Source: Aureococcus anophagefferens
Taxonomy: Eukaryota > Sar > Pelagophyceae > Pelagomonadales > Pelagomonadaceae
Direction of reading: 5' to 3'
DNA length: 60,202 nucleotides
Assembly (NCBI RefSeq): GCF_000186865.1
Contig: NW_008705574.1
Location: 968,823-1,029,024, forward strand
The translations under genes and the position numbers were made by a program. The notes under the pieces are model-generated. The model was not told the DNA's origin. It saw nothing but the letters and a program-made list of their open reading frames with translations, and did no database searches. The stretch's first letter is position 1. Every line of letters starts with the position of its first letter. Below are positions 9,969 through 19,752 of this stretch, piece after piece.

Positions 9969-10918
9969 CTAGGCCGGAGCGGCGTCGGCGTCAGCGGCGT
10001 CGGCGTCAGCGGCGCCGTCTTCGTCGGTTCCGTCGGGCGGGCACCCATCGTCGAGATCAACCGTCGCTCGTGCTAAGATCCCTTGCAGCACAGAGGAGGC
10101 ATCCTCTTCGTCCGCGTCGTCCTCGTCGTCCGAGAGATCCTCGATAGGCCGCATCCGCTGGCCGCCGAGCGAAAAGATGCGCGCGGCGTCCAACCTGAAC
10201 GTGTTGAGGTTGATGTGCAGGTCGATGCGGAGCTCCATGACCTCCTTGACCTTGACCATGTAGATGTTCGTCCCCGTGTCCAAAACGACGTAGCCGCGTT
10301 CCACCGCGACGATCGTCAGGTGGCCCCAGAAACCTACCGTGAACGGGTGATTGAAAGTGATGACTCGACGCTGCTCCTACAGAACGCCATGAATTTGTCT
10401 TGCCACCAATCGCGCGCGTTGCTCTTCTTCACGTCGCACAAGAAAGCAACGATGCTGGTCACGAGGATGACGCCGATGTCGAGGAAGCCGACCTTCCTGA
10501 CGAAGTTTGGATCGCGGCTCCACCCTAAATCGCTGAGGCTGCTCCACAGCAGATCTGTGCCGGGTGGCTGCGGCGCCATCCTAGGATTCCACGCGAGCGC
10601 GTGATCGACCACATGCCAAATCTGAATCGTGCTCATGGAGAAGCCTCGCTTCCGCAGGATCAGCCCGACGTCGCGCCGCTCCTTCCACAGGAGCGTCGAG
10701 AGGAGCAGCGTCGCGAACGCGCGCCCGATTCCGACCATCTTTTCGACGCCCCGGGCGAGGTCCACATCCTCGTCGTCCTCTTCTTGGGCGAGCGCTTTGA
10801 TGAAGTTGTGGGAAACGCTGTTCGTCGGGCCGCCGTCGGCGCCCTTCTTGCCGAGGCGGCCAGCGATAGCGCCGAGCGCGCCACGGTTTACGTTCGGATT
10901 GCGGTAGAGAGTAGCCAT
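9969..10918 (-). CDS. Unrecognised protein with one hydrophobic segment and acidic tail; one 56-bp intron
   Basis: Predicted exons are 10918-10433 and 10376-9969 (297 aa). The 56-bp intron (donor GTGAAG, acceptor CTGTAG) is inferred from a frame change: after the acceptor the second frame opens as EQRRVITFNHPF. Residues about 140-160 (FLDIGVILVTSIVAFLC) could span a membrane. The C-terminal 50 residues are Asp/Glu/Ala rich (LSDDEDDADEEDASS and an ADADAADADA end). An N-terminal basic segment (NPNVNRGALGAIAGRLGKKG) could be a targeting signal. No family is recognised. It diverges from the gene at 10991. Confidence 0.55.
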
Positions 10919-10990
10919 CGTCTCAGCCTTTCGCAAATTAATGTCAAGTTGCAGTCGTAAAAGAAACGTTGACTCGAGTCCAGCGTCGCG

Positions 10991-11710
10991 ATGGTCCAGC
11001 GCCTCACTTTCGACACGGCGTCCGTCGTTGTCTCTTTCACGGATCAGCCCGCGTGGGTGCGCGGCTTGCTGTGCGCGAACAAGGAGATGGCAAGCAAGCT
11101 CTGGAAGATCTTCATGGACGCTGCGGTGGAGTCGCGCGCCACCACAACATTCCTTTACAAAAGCCCTCCTAGGGGTTTGCCCGACTACGCGGACTCGGAG
11201 GCAACCGCCGCCTACTGCGAGGCGATCGTCGCGCAAGTGGAGCGATGCGCGTCCCCCACAGCGACGAGCGCCGACCGCAAGGTCGGCGGGCGGGCGGCGT
11301 TTGCCGCGGGATCTTTCCACGGTGAGCACAGCCTCGAGCTGGCGGTGCGCTGCCACTTATTCTCTGCGCTCGTGTCATGCATCACGCTCTTTTTCCAGCG
11401 CTGGGAAGCGACGGCGGCGGAACCGGTCCCCTCTCGATCATTCGAACGAACCGTCGTTCTGGCAACGAGCGAGTTCGTGATGCACTGCAAGCAGTGCGGT
11501 GTTGCATTCTGCCATACGCCTAATTCCCATTCTCATGAGATTATGGACTTGTTGGACGCAATGCAGCTCCTCTGCGAGGCGTGGAACGGCCCTCACGAAC
11601 TCAAGACTCGTGATGAAGATTTCCTCTATGCAGTCAACGGCTTGGGGCACCTGCTCGAAGAAGACATCGACAAAGATGACGCCTATTGGCTCCGCGACTT
11701 AGACTACTAA
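10991..11710 (+). CDS. Unrecognised protein (239 aa)
   Basis: Starts at ATG 10991, 72 bases from the divergent start at 10918, so the two may share a promoter. The sequence is a mostly helical globular protein with a Cys/His cluster CKQCGVAFCHTPNSHSH at about residues 165-181 that could bind a metal. The C-terminal stretch is acidic (LLEEDIDKDDAYW). It has lower-GC codon use like the genes at 12512 and 43902, and no introner. No family is recognised. Confidence 0.6.
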   Translation: MVQRLTFDTASVVVSFTDQPAWVRGLLCANKEMASKLWKIFMDAAVESRATTTFLYKSPPRGLPDYADSEATAAYCEAIVAQVERCASPTATSADRKVGGRAAFAAGSFHGEHSLELAVRCHLFSALVSCITLFFQRWEATAAEPVPSRSFERTVVLATSEFVMHCKQCGVAFCHTPNSHSHEIMDLLDAMQLLCEAWNGPHELKTRDEDFLYAVNGLGHLLEEDIDKDDAYWLRDLDY

Positions 11711-12407
11711 TATTCTCGTAGAGCCAGCGCGAAAACCCCACGTGTCGCCGACGGCGTGCCCGGTCGACGCCCGCGTCGAACTTGTAGTAGACGCCGTCCT
11801 CGCTCGCGGCGAAGGTCGTCTCGTGGACGTTGTCCTCGATGGCGCCGTACATGGTGTGCACGGGCTGGGCGGCGTGCGTCTCGTCGGACTGGCCGCGCGC
11901 CTGGCTCGTGAGCGCGTAGGTGTCGATGGCCGTGAGCGTGACGTCGACGTCGCACGTCGCCGCCTCCGTGATCTTGACGGTGCACGTGACGTGCGAGGGC
12001 ACGCTCGAGCGCCCGTCGAAGGTGACGTCGTCGAGGCCCGCGGACGTGCCGTAGATCTTGACGGTGATGTCGTCGAGGCCCGCGAGCGCGCCGCGGTTGC
12101 TGAAGCGGAGCGTCTTCTCCGGGAGCGACATGCAGTTGTCCGTCGCGAAAACCGTGGGCATCACCGCCGACGACGAGGGAGCCCGTGTGCTCGAGCGTGT
12201 AGGCGAGACCTAGGCCGAGGTGCCGTCGCCGAAGCCGGACCTGGGGACCGCGACTAGCGTCTCGTCGATGGTGGAGTTCGGCGGGCTGGCGCGCGCGCTG
12301 CCCGCGGCGAGCGCAAGCGCCTCGAGCTCGAGCAAATCGCGGGGCGACGTCCATGCACGCAGACGCTGCAAGTCGAGTAGCGCGCGCGCGTCCACGACGA
12401 AGTCCAA
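11711..12407 (-). pseudogene. Broken or multi-exon remnant of an unrecognised, probably extracellular protein
   Basis: Two protein-like pieces lie in one frame but are separated by a TAG near 12210. The upstream piece ends NSTIDETLVAVPRSGFGDG. The downstream piece (about 12165-11770) contains MPTVFATDNCMSLPEKTLRF, repeated GLDD(I/V)T motifs and EDGVYYKFDAG. A small intron could remove the stop, or the gene may be degenerate; the 3' end drifts into an unrelated frame near 11760. The Thr/Val-rich beta-type sequence suggests an adhesin-like or secreted domain, with no family recognised. Confidence 0.35.
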
Positions 12408-12511
12408 GCAGCCATCGCGTTAAGTTTTCAAGTTGAAAATCAACATGCATCCGTAAAAAACGCAGCTGAACGAGCTGGGCTCCCGCCGTGTCCACTCCGG
12501 TCGCGTGCGCC

Positions 12512-13600
12512 ATGGCGGCTGCGGTGGCTCCGCTTTCCACGACGATCGCGGCGGCGGAGGCGGACGCCGACGACACGCGCGAGGCCATCTCTGGCGGCTA
12601 TGATTGGCCGTCGGAGATGCGGCGTCTTCTCGACGTCAAGAAGGAGATGCTTGGCGAGGAGGAAGACGCGCCGGCGTTCGACGAAGAAGACAAGACGCGG
12701 CTGCGCAAGAAAATTCAGGAGGCTGAGGACTACAAGGCGGTCTTCACGGTGCCGGACGGCCACTTCTTCAAGATCCAGCTCGCGGCCGCGGCGCGGTCCG
12801 GCGAGTTCACTGCGCTCCTCAGTTTTTCTGGCATGCCCGAGCCGCCGGTAGGAGAGACGTGGGCGAAGCTTCTCGCTCAAGTGCGTGACGGCGGTCCGCG
12901 GGCGGTCGTCACCATCCTGCGCGGCGTCCGCGAACAGGCCCTTTGGCTCGTGTTTTGTCTCGCAGAGTGGATGTTCAGCAACGCGGGGCAGCTGCTCGAC
13001 GGCGTCATGCCCGGCGCCATCCAGGAGCCCGAGGGCCTCGGCGTCGCTCTGCTCCTCGTGCACTACCTGAACTTCATGTGCTCGGCGGTCGAAGGGAACG
13101 GCACGATGTGCACGCTACTTCAGTCAATCGGTTACCGTGTTTTTGTTTTTGAGCAAGACGGCTCTTTGGCGAAGGAGTGCGCGCGGCCGCTCGCGACCTT
13201 CAACGAAGACTGGCCGAGTCATGAGAATTTCACGACAGTGGACATCGAGGAAAAATACCGCGCGTCCTTCGACACGAGCTACCCGTCGAACAGTCGGGCA
13301 CTGAAAGCCCTTGCGAAGACCATCGGCCAGTCGGCCGCCGAGGCCGTCAAAAAGTCGGCCGACGAGCCCGCCATCAAAGCCGCCAAAGCCGCGCGCAAGG
13401 CGGCCGCCGAGGCCGCGCGCAAGGCGGCCGCCGAGGCCGGCGGCGCGGAGTCCGCGCCGGAGCCCGCGGCGACGATGCCGGCCGCGCCGCCCGCACCGGC
13501 CGCGCCGCCCGCGCCGCCCGCGCCGCCCGCGCCGCCCGCGCCGCCCGCGCCGCCCGCCGAGCACACGCACCTCACGCGAAGCCGCAACAAAAACCAGTGA
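12512..13600 (+). CDS. Unrecognised protein with Ala/Lys and Pro/Ala repeat tail (362 aa)
   Basis: ATG 12512 is the first start in frame. Residues 1-255 are globular, with the motif PEPPVGETWAKLLAQVRDGG and a hydrophobic helix ALWLVFCLAEWMF. The rest is low complexity: KAARKAAAEAARKAAAEA, then repeated APPAPPAPPAPP. The repeat DNA (GCGCCCGCC units, about 13490-13560) is prone to slippage. Composition outside the repeat is less GC-extreme than in introner-bearing genes. No family is recognised. Confidence 0.6.
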   Translation: MAAAVAPLSTTIAAAEADADDTREAISGGYDWPSEMRRLLDVKKEMLGEEEDAPAFDEEDKTRLRKKIQEAEDYKAVFTVPDGHFFKIQLAAAARSGEFTALLSFSGMPEPPVGETWAKLLAQVRDGGPRAVVTILRGVREQALWLVFCLAEWMFSNAGQLLDGVMPGAIQEPEGLGVALLLVHYLNFMCSAVEGNGTMCTLLQSIGYRVFVFEQDGSLAKECARPLATFNEDWPSHENFTTVDIEEKYRASFDTSYPSNSRALKALAKTIGQSAAEAVKKSADEPAIKAAKAARKAAAEAARKAAAEAGGAESAPEPAATMPAAPPAPAAPPAPPAPPAPPAPPAPPAEHTHLTRSRNKNQ

Positions 13601-13871
13601 GCCCCACAGCTCCCCCACGCCTCCCCCGCCCGAAGCCCCGGGGCTAGGCCTGGTCCCCGGCGCCTTAGCCCGAGCGGCGCCACCAGCACGAACGGCGCGT
13701 CGCGGGCGCGTCGCGGGGGATCTCGAGGGCCGAGATCGCGCGGTCGACCGCGGCGAGGGCCCCAGGAGGGCCCGGGACACGGCCTTCCCAGCTTCACCCA
13801 CTTCAGCTTTGGCCGCCGGCGAGCTCGAGGTCCATCGCCCATCGTCCTTCGGCTGCCAGCGTCGCCGCGCG

Positions 13872-13921
13872 NNNNNNNNNNNNNNNNNNNNNNNNNNNNN
13901 NNNNNNNNNNNNNNNNNNNNN
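13872..13921. other. Assembly gap (50 N)
   Basis: A run of 50 N, a conventional placeholder length, so true gap size is unknown. It lies between the 12512-13600 gene and DGAT2. Sequence on either side (13601-13871 and 13922-13979) shows no recognised gene. Confidence 0.99.
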
Positions 13922-13979
13922 TGAGGGAAGATGCCGTTCATCGCGTAATTCGAACGTAAGAAGAAGACAAGAACTCAAA

Positions 13980-15023
13980 ATGCAGCCCATGCCCAGCGGG
14001 CCGCCCCCGTCGCCGTCGCAGCGGCGGGGACCGCTGGAGGCCTTCTTCCAGCAGGCGGCGTCGACGGGCTTCGCCCTCTTCATCCTCCCGGGAGGGCCGG
14101 TCGTCTTTTGGACCCTCTTCCTCTGGCTGGCGTCGAGCCGCTGCCTCGCCCTGCGTGCCCTCGTCCTGGCCTACGGCGTCTGGATGTGGTTCTTCGACAC
14201 GGCGCGCCTGAGCGGCGAGCGGTCGTCGCGGAGCGTCCGCGGCTGGCGCGTCTGGCGCCTCCTGGCGGCCTATTTTCCCGCGAGCCTCCACGCGACGGCG
14301 GCGCTGCCACCGGGCGGCAAGTACGTGCTCGGCTACCACCCGCACGGCGTCGTGAGCCTCGGCGCCTTCGTCGGCGTCGGCACGAACGGCGTCGGCCTCG
14401 ACGACGCCTTCCCGGGCCTGGACTTCCACCTCTGCACGCTGGCCGTGAACTTCAAGATGCCGTTCATCCGCGAGCTCATCCTCCGCCTCGGCATCATCCC
14501 GGCGTCCAAGGCCTGCATCCGGCGCGCGCTCGCGCGGAACGGCGGCGCCGTGTGCATCGCCGTCGGCGGCGCCAAGGAGGCGCTCCTCTCGACGCCGGGC
14601 GCGCCCTACGAGCTCTACCTCGGCAAGCGCAAGGGCTTCGTCCGCGAGGCGCTGCTCGCGGAGGCGTCCCTCGTGCCGACCTTCGCCTTCGGGGAGCTCG
14701 ACGTCTTCCGCGCGCCGGCCCGCGGCTCCCGCGCGCGCCGCTGGCTGCTGACGTTCCAGAACTGGGGCCTCGGCTGGTACGGCTACAGCCTGCCCGTTTT
14801 CTGCGGGAATCTCCCCTTCACGAACGTCGGTTTCGGCCTCCAGCCCATCTCCGAGGCCGTCCACATTGTCACCGGCGCGCCCATCCCCCACGACGGCGTC
14901 GCCGGGCCCGTCACGGACGCGCGCGTCGACGCGATGCACGCCAGGTACGTCGCCGCGCTCCGGGCCCTCTTCGACGCGCACAAGGGCGCCTACGCGCCGG
15001 GCCGGGAGCTCCTCATTAAGTGA
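13980..15023 (+). CDS. DGAT2: Diacylglycerol O-acyltransferase type 2
   Basis: 347 aa, close to the usual DGAT2 length. It esterifies diacylglycerol with acyl-CoA to make triacylglycerol at the ER and lipid-droplet surface. Two hydrophobic segments at about residues 30-70 (FALFILPGGPVVFWTLFLWL) form the expected membrane hairpin. The catalytic signature YHPHGVVSLGAF is at about residue 119. GGAKEALLS and RKGFVREALLAEASLVPTF match the conserved GGxxE and RxGFx(K/R)xAxxxGxxLVP blocks. It is intronless. The stop lies 6 bases from the stop of the convergent receptor gene. Confidence 0.93.
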   Translation: MQPMPSGPPPSPSQRRGPLEAFFQQAASTGFALFILPGGPVVFWTLFLWLASSRCLALRALVLAYGVWMWFFDTARLSGERSSRSVRGWRVWRLLAAYFPASLHATAALPPGGKYVLGYHPHGVVSLGAFVGVGTNGVGLDDAFPGLDFHLCTLAVNFKMPFIRELILRLGIIPASKACIRRALARNGGAVCIAVGGAKEALLSTPGAPYELYLGKRKGFVREALLAEASLVPTFAFGELDVFRAPARGSRARRWLLTFQNWGLGWYGYSLPVFCGNLPFTNVGFGLQPISEAVHIVTGAPIPHDGVAGPVTDARVDAMHARYVAALRALFDAHKGAYAPGRELLIK

Positions 15024-15029
15024 TACCCC

Positions 15030-18000
15030 CTACTTCTGGTGCTTCTTCTTGTGGTGCTTCTTGCTCTCCTTGCGCTTCGGCGAGCCCGGCTCCGGCGGCC
15101 TCGGCGCCGGCGGCGGCGGCGCGACGTCGCCCGGGCCGAAGCAGGACTGCTCCCGGGCCGCCGCGTCGTCGCGGCCGTAGTCGAGCCCCGCCTGGCAGAA
15201 GAGGAGGTCCGCGAAGGGGTTGCCGAAGAAGCCGCCCGCCGCCGGCGCGTCGTCGCCTTCGCCGCCGCCGCCGAAGAGCGACGCGGACGCGCCGCCGGCC
15301 TGCTTCTCGAGGTCGCGCAGGACCCCCCGGAGCTCCGCGACGCGGTCCGACGCGCGCTGGCGCTCCCCGGGCGACGCCGTGTTCTCGAGGTCCCGCCGCT
15401 GCTCCCGCGCGGCCGCGCGCGCGAGGAGGCCGTCGCCGTACTTGAGGAGCGCGACGACGGGGTCCGTGTCCCCGAGGTCCGCGACGGCGTCGTCGGGTGA
15501 CGCCGCGGCGACGACGGCCCCGGGCGCGGGCGGCGCCTCGCCGCCGCCGTCGCCCTTGGCGTGGCCGAGCACGTCGAAGGCGACGCGGAGCGCCGCGCTC
15601 TCCGAGTCGACGCAGTGCGCGTAGACGTTCTCCTCGCCCTCCTCGGCCGCGCGCTGCCGGAGCGCCGCGGACGACGACTGCTTCCGGAAGGAGCTCCGCG
15701 CGACGGAGATGCCCAGCGCCGCGTGGGCCACGGGCCGCGGCACGAGCATCGCGTGCTTGCCCGCGACGACGCGCCGCTTGCTATAACGACAACTCCGGAG
15801 GATCGACTGCATGCAGAACCGGAGGTCGACGACGCGGTGCTCCTCGGCGGCCAGGATGTAGTAGAGCACGCTCGAGCGGTCCTGGTCCTCGACGAGGTAG
15901 TGGAGCGCCTGGGCCCGCACGGGCCGCTGCATGTAGCGCTCCATGCGCAGCAGCGCGCCGAAGTAGACGGTCCGCTCGACCTGCGACAGCTCCGTCATGC
16001 AGAAGTCGATCATGCCCGGGAACTCCTGGGCGAGCTTGCGCCAGAAGACCGCGCGCGAGTCCGCCGAGTAGCTGGACGTCGGCGAGTCGTTGGCGACGTA
16101 GGGCTTGAGGTCCGCGGCGACGGCCGCGAAGCGCTCGTAGTCGCCCGCGTCGCGCCGCGCGTCCGTCGCCCAGACGTGGAAGGGGAGCTGCTTGAAGGTC
16201 TGGCCCATCTCCTGCATGCGCAGCGACAGCTCGAGGTAGTGCTCGTGGACGGCCTCGAGGCAGAAGTGCGCGCCCGCGCCCGTGTCGTCGACGTTCGCGC
16301 GGTGCTTCACGGCGCCGACGGACCGGCGCCGGCCGCCGCGCGCGACGGACGTCTGCCGCTCGAGGTTGAACCTCGCGCCCGACGCGCGCGCCGCCGAGTG
16401 GCCGCGCCTCCGGCCGCCGGCGGAGAGCTGGAGCAGCTTGGACTTGAGGAAGGACAGCTTCAAAGCTTCCCTCATGGACGAGAAGAGCGCGTGGGCCGTC
16501 GACTCGTCGGACTTGGACAACGCGACGTGGTCGAGCACCGTGTCGATGGCCCGCTCCCGGAGCGTGTCCTCGCCCCACGCGACGACGGACAAAAACACCG
16601 CGATCGCGAAGAAGACCAGCTGGCAAAAAACGACCCCGACGACCCAGACCGTGCCGCCCAGGGAGTGGGCGTAGATGAAGAGCGTCGTCACGACGAACGC
16701 GAAGACCATGTCGATGGTGAAGACGTCGAAGCGGTCGTGCCGCTTCTTCACGTAGGGCCGCGCGTGGAGGCTCCGGCCTGTGCGGAAATCAAATCTTCAA
16801 CCCGACTTCAATGTGCGCGTATGCGACCGTTTCGACGCAAAGCTTTCTACTGTGCTTCGAGAACTCGATGAGAGCAATCGATTCGTCCAAACATCAGCCG
16901 AATCGACTTCGATGTGACCGAGCTAGAGAGTTCTGAAGTTTGGTGGGGACCCCCCGAACCAGCGGTTGATTTCCACGCAGGCTCCGGCTCCTAGCGAGGC
17001 TCAACAGGCACAGCGTCAGCACGACCTGGACGCTGCCGTTGTCGACGCACGTCGCGATGGCGCAGATGAGCACCGTGCGCATCGTGAGCCTGAACTGCCA
17101 GTCGTGGAGCGGCGCGCGGAAGCGCTCGTAGGCCCAGCCGAGCGTGTCGAGCATCTCCGGCGAGTGGACGCCGTTGTCGTGGAGGTAGGCCATTTGGACA
17201 CGGTAGTAGATGTAGGTCGGCAGGCCCAGCACCACGCCGAAAAAGTAGAGGAGGGAGAAGGCGAGGTAGAGCACGCGCTGCGGGTTGTCGCCGTCGCACC
17301 TCACCTGCGGGTCCTCGCGCATGTACCAGGCGCCGTTGATCTCGTCGCAGCGGATCGCGTGGAGCGAGTTGAAGGCGATGGTCGTGTGCTGCACGTCCAG
17401 CAGGCTCAGGAACTCCGTGACGCCCCGCGCGATCTGCGGGCCGAACTCGCCCTCGTACCGGACCGACGCGAAGACGGCCCCAAAGCTCCGGTAGGCCCGG
17501 TCCGTGGCGAACTTGTGGGCGACGCGCGTCGTCACGGGCACGAAGCGCAGCAGGCCCAGCGCGCAGACGAGCATCTGGGTCACGTGGGACCGCCACGGCG
17601 TCCACGTGATCACGCACGACGGCTTGAAGACGTCGACGTCGAAGAGCATGAAGTCGAGGAAGAGGGAGTACTTCTGGATGAACTCCACGGGGAAGTCGAT
17701 CTGGTACCGCGCGATGATGGCCATGTGCTGGACGCTGTAGACGAGCATGCCGAGCGGCGCGTAGACGTTGAGGAGCACGTTGTTCACCTGGGCAGCAAAA
17801 GGGTGATTCAAGTTCGCTTCAACGTGAGTGTTCCGCGCGCGCGCGTTCCGGAGAAGGCATCTACGCTCCGAGGCCGTTCCGAGAGAGATGATCGCTCGAC
17901 CAAAAATCAGCCGAAACGAGTGGAAACCGGCCGAGAGAGGCGCCTTTGAAGTCGGGAATGTCGCTCTCTTTTGCTGCCCTGTTGTTCACGTAGAGCCAGC

Positions 18001-19646
18001 CCAGCACGACGGCGAGGATGGACGACCCCGTGAGGAGCCAGCGGTTCCGCGTCGTCTGCGGGCACTTGAAGGGCAGCGACGACGAGATCGTGAAGTAGCG
18101 GTCCGCGGCGCCGCGCGTCGCGGCCACGGACTCGAGCCGCGAGCAGAGGCGCCCCGTGTAGCCCGGCCGGCAGCGGAACTTCTTCCGGCAGTGGCCCGGC
18201 TCGCACTCGTAGAACTCGTGGGGGCTCGCCGCGTCGCCCCAGTAGCCCTCGCGCGGGTAGGGCGCGTCGAGGCCGCCCAAGCAGACGCCGTTGTCCGGGC
18301 ACGACGCGCAGGACGACCCTCTGAGGTAGAACCCGGGCAGGCAGCGGTCGCAGACCGGCGACCCGGCGAGCGAGTCCCGGGCGTCCTCGCAGGGGTCGCA
18401 GCCGAGGCCCCGGACCTCGTAGCCCGCGGGGCAGTCCGCGTCGTACGCCGTCACGAGGTACCACTCGAGGCCCCCGATGGCGAAGTCGAGCGCGCTCACG
18501 TAGGTGAACGTGCCGTTGACGACCCGCAGATCGCCGGCGACGACGCCGGCGACGTAGGCCGCGGAGCCGTTGGCGACGAGCGCGTTCGAACTATTCGGCG
18601 CGTAGTGGAAGAGGTCGTCGGCCGGCGCGACGCGGGGCCCGACGGACGACGCGACGACGCGCAGGTCGGCGTCGACGACGTAGAAGAAGAGCCCCTTGGG
18701 GTCGTAGGCGCCGAGGTCTTCCCGCCACCACGTCCGCGCCGTCGCCGCGATGATCTCGGACACGCGGCTGAGGCCCACGTCCGCGCCCGCGGCGCCCCGC
18801 AGCTTGCCCTCGGCGTCGAAGAGGGGCGCGGCGATGGTGTAGCCCACGCCCGCGGCCACGTCCGCGGGCATCGCGTAGGGCGTCGTCCACCGCGGCGTCT
18901 TGTACTTGACGGAGCTCCGGAACCAGTGCGTCGTCGTGCAGTCGAACTTCGTCGTCTTCAACGCGTCGACGGGCTCGCCGAGGGCGTCGCTCGTGAAGGC
19001 GACGGCGCAGAGGTCGTAGTCGAAGTCGTCGCAGCGGCCGCGCGACACGTACTTTTCCGCGTCGAGCTTCCCCTTGCCCTTGACGTTCTTGCCCAGGGTC
19101 ACGGTGAGGTTCCCCGCGGACGCGGCGCGCGCGCCGCTCGACTTGTAAAAGTCCTCGCGCAGGTAGGCGTACGCGTAGTACGCGTGGTCCGCGTCGAAGC
19201 CCGCGTAGATCGCGAGCACGTTGCGCTCGCCTGGGGGGGACGCGGGCGATTCGACGTCGCTTCGACGCGCGCGTTCCGCGCGCGCGCGTTCCGAAACAAA
19301 GGACCCGCGCGTCGAGCGCGCTCCGAGGGACGATCGCTCGTCCGGAAATCAGCGGAGAGAACGGCCGCGCCCGCGTCCCGCGCGGGAGCGCGCCGAGGTT
19401 CTGCGCGGTGGCCATGAGCGTCTTCATCGTCGTCGTCTCGGCGACGGTCCCGTTGAAGAGGAGGCCGTTGCGCGACGCGTAGGCGAGCTGCGTGCTCTGC
19501 GAGCTCACGAAGTCGAGCGCCTGGACGAGCGTCGCGCCGACGACGGTCGCCATGACGAAGTCGAAGCCGATCTCCGCCGACGCGTCGTCGGCGCCGACGA
19601 CGCCGCAGAGGACCAGGAGCGGCGCGAGCCAGCGCCGGCGCGCCAT
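15030..19646 (-). CDS. Large receptor-like membrane protein: Cache sensor, Cys-rich EGF-like region, multi-TM domain
   Basis: Predicted exons are 19646-19394, 19230-17990, 17787-16989 and 16777-15030, encoding 1346 aa. A signal peptide (MARRRWLAPLLVLCGVVGA) is followed by a dCache-like extracellular sensor (about residues 60-350; motifs GYTIAAPLFDAEGKLRGAAG and WYLVTAYDADCP). Next come Cys-rich GCC2/GCC3- and EGF-like repeats (CLPGFYLRGSSCASCPDNG, RCRPGYTGRLC). At least six hydrophobic segments follow, then a long cytoplasmic tail. Such proteins sense small molecules; the ligand is unknown. Splicing joins GWLY|VNNVLLNVY and RS|RSLHARPYVKK exactly. The start is divergent from the FKBP gene, with about 100 bases between start codons. 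Confidence 0.8.
16778..16988 (+). mobile_element. Introner element, family A (intron 3 of Cache receptor)
   Basis: A 211-bp intron of the minus-strand gene. The target duplication GCCGGAGC (gene direction) is perfect. The element lies antisense to the gene. Predicted donor GC, acceptor CGCACAG, phase 1. Confidence 0.88.
17788..17989 (-). mobile_element. Introner element, family B (intron 2 of Cache receptor)
   Basis: A 202-bp intron. The target duplication GTGAACAA is perfect (17982-17989 and 17780-17787). Terminal repeats are CAGGGCAGCAAAAG and CTTTTGCTGCCCAG. Donor GT, phase 0. Confidence 0.9.
19231..19393 (-). mobile_element. Diverged introner related to family B (intron 1 of Cache receptor)
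   Basis: A 163-bp intron whose terminal repeats differ from A and B (CCGCGCGGGACGCGGGCG and CGCCCGCGTCCCCCCCAG in gene direction). The interior retains the family B pattern (GATTCGACGTCGCTTCGACG, GGACGATCGCTCGTCC). Target copies GCGCGCTC and GCGAGCGC match at 6 of 8. Donor GC, phase 1. Confidence 0.75.
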
Positions 19647-19752
19647 GGCGCCGCGGAGCGAGGCGGAACCGCGCAGGGTGTCGTGGAGGGTGGAATAATG
19701 CAGCTTCACCGTCGGGGCAGCCTCAGGATATGCGGTAGATGATGCTGTGGAG

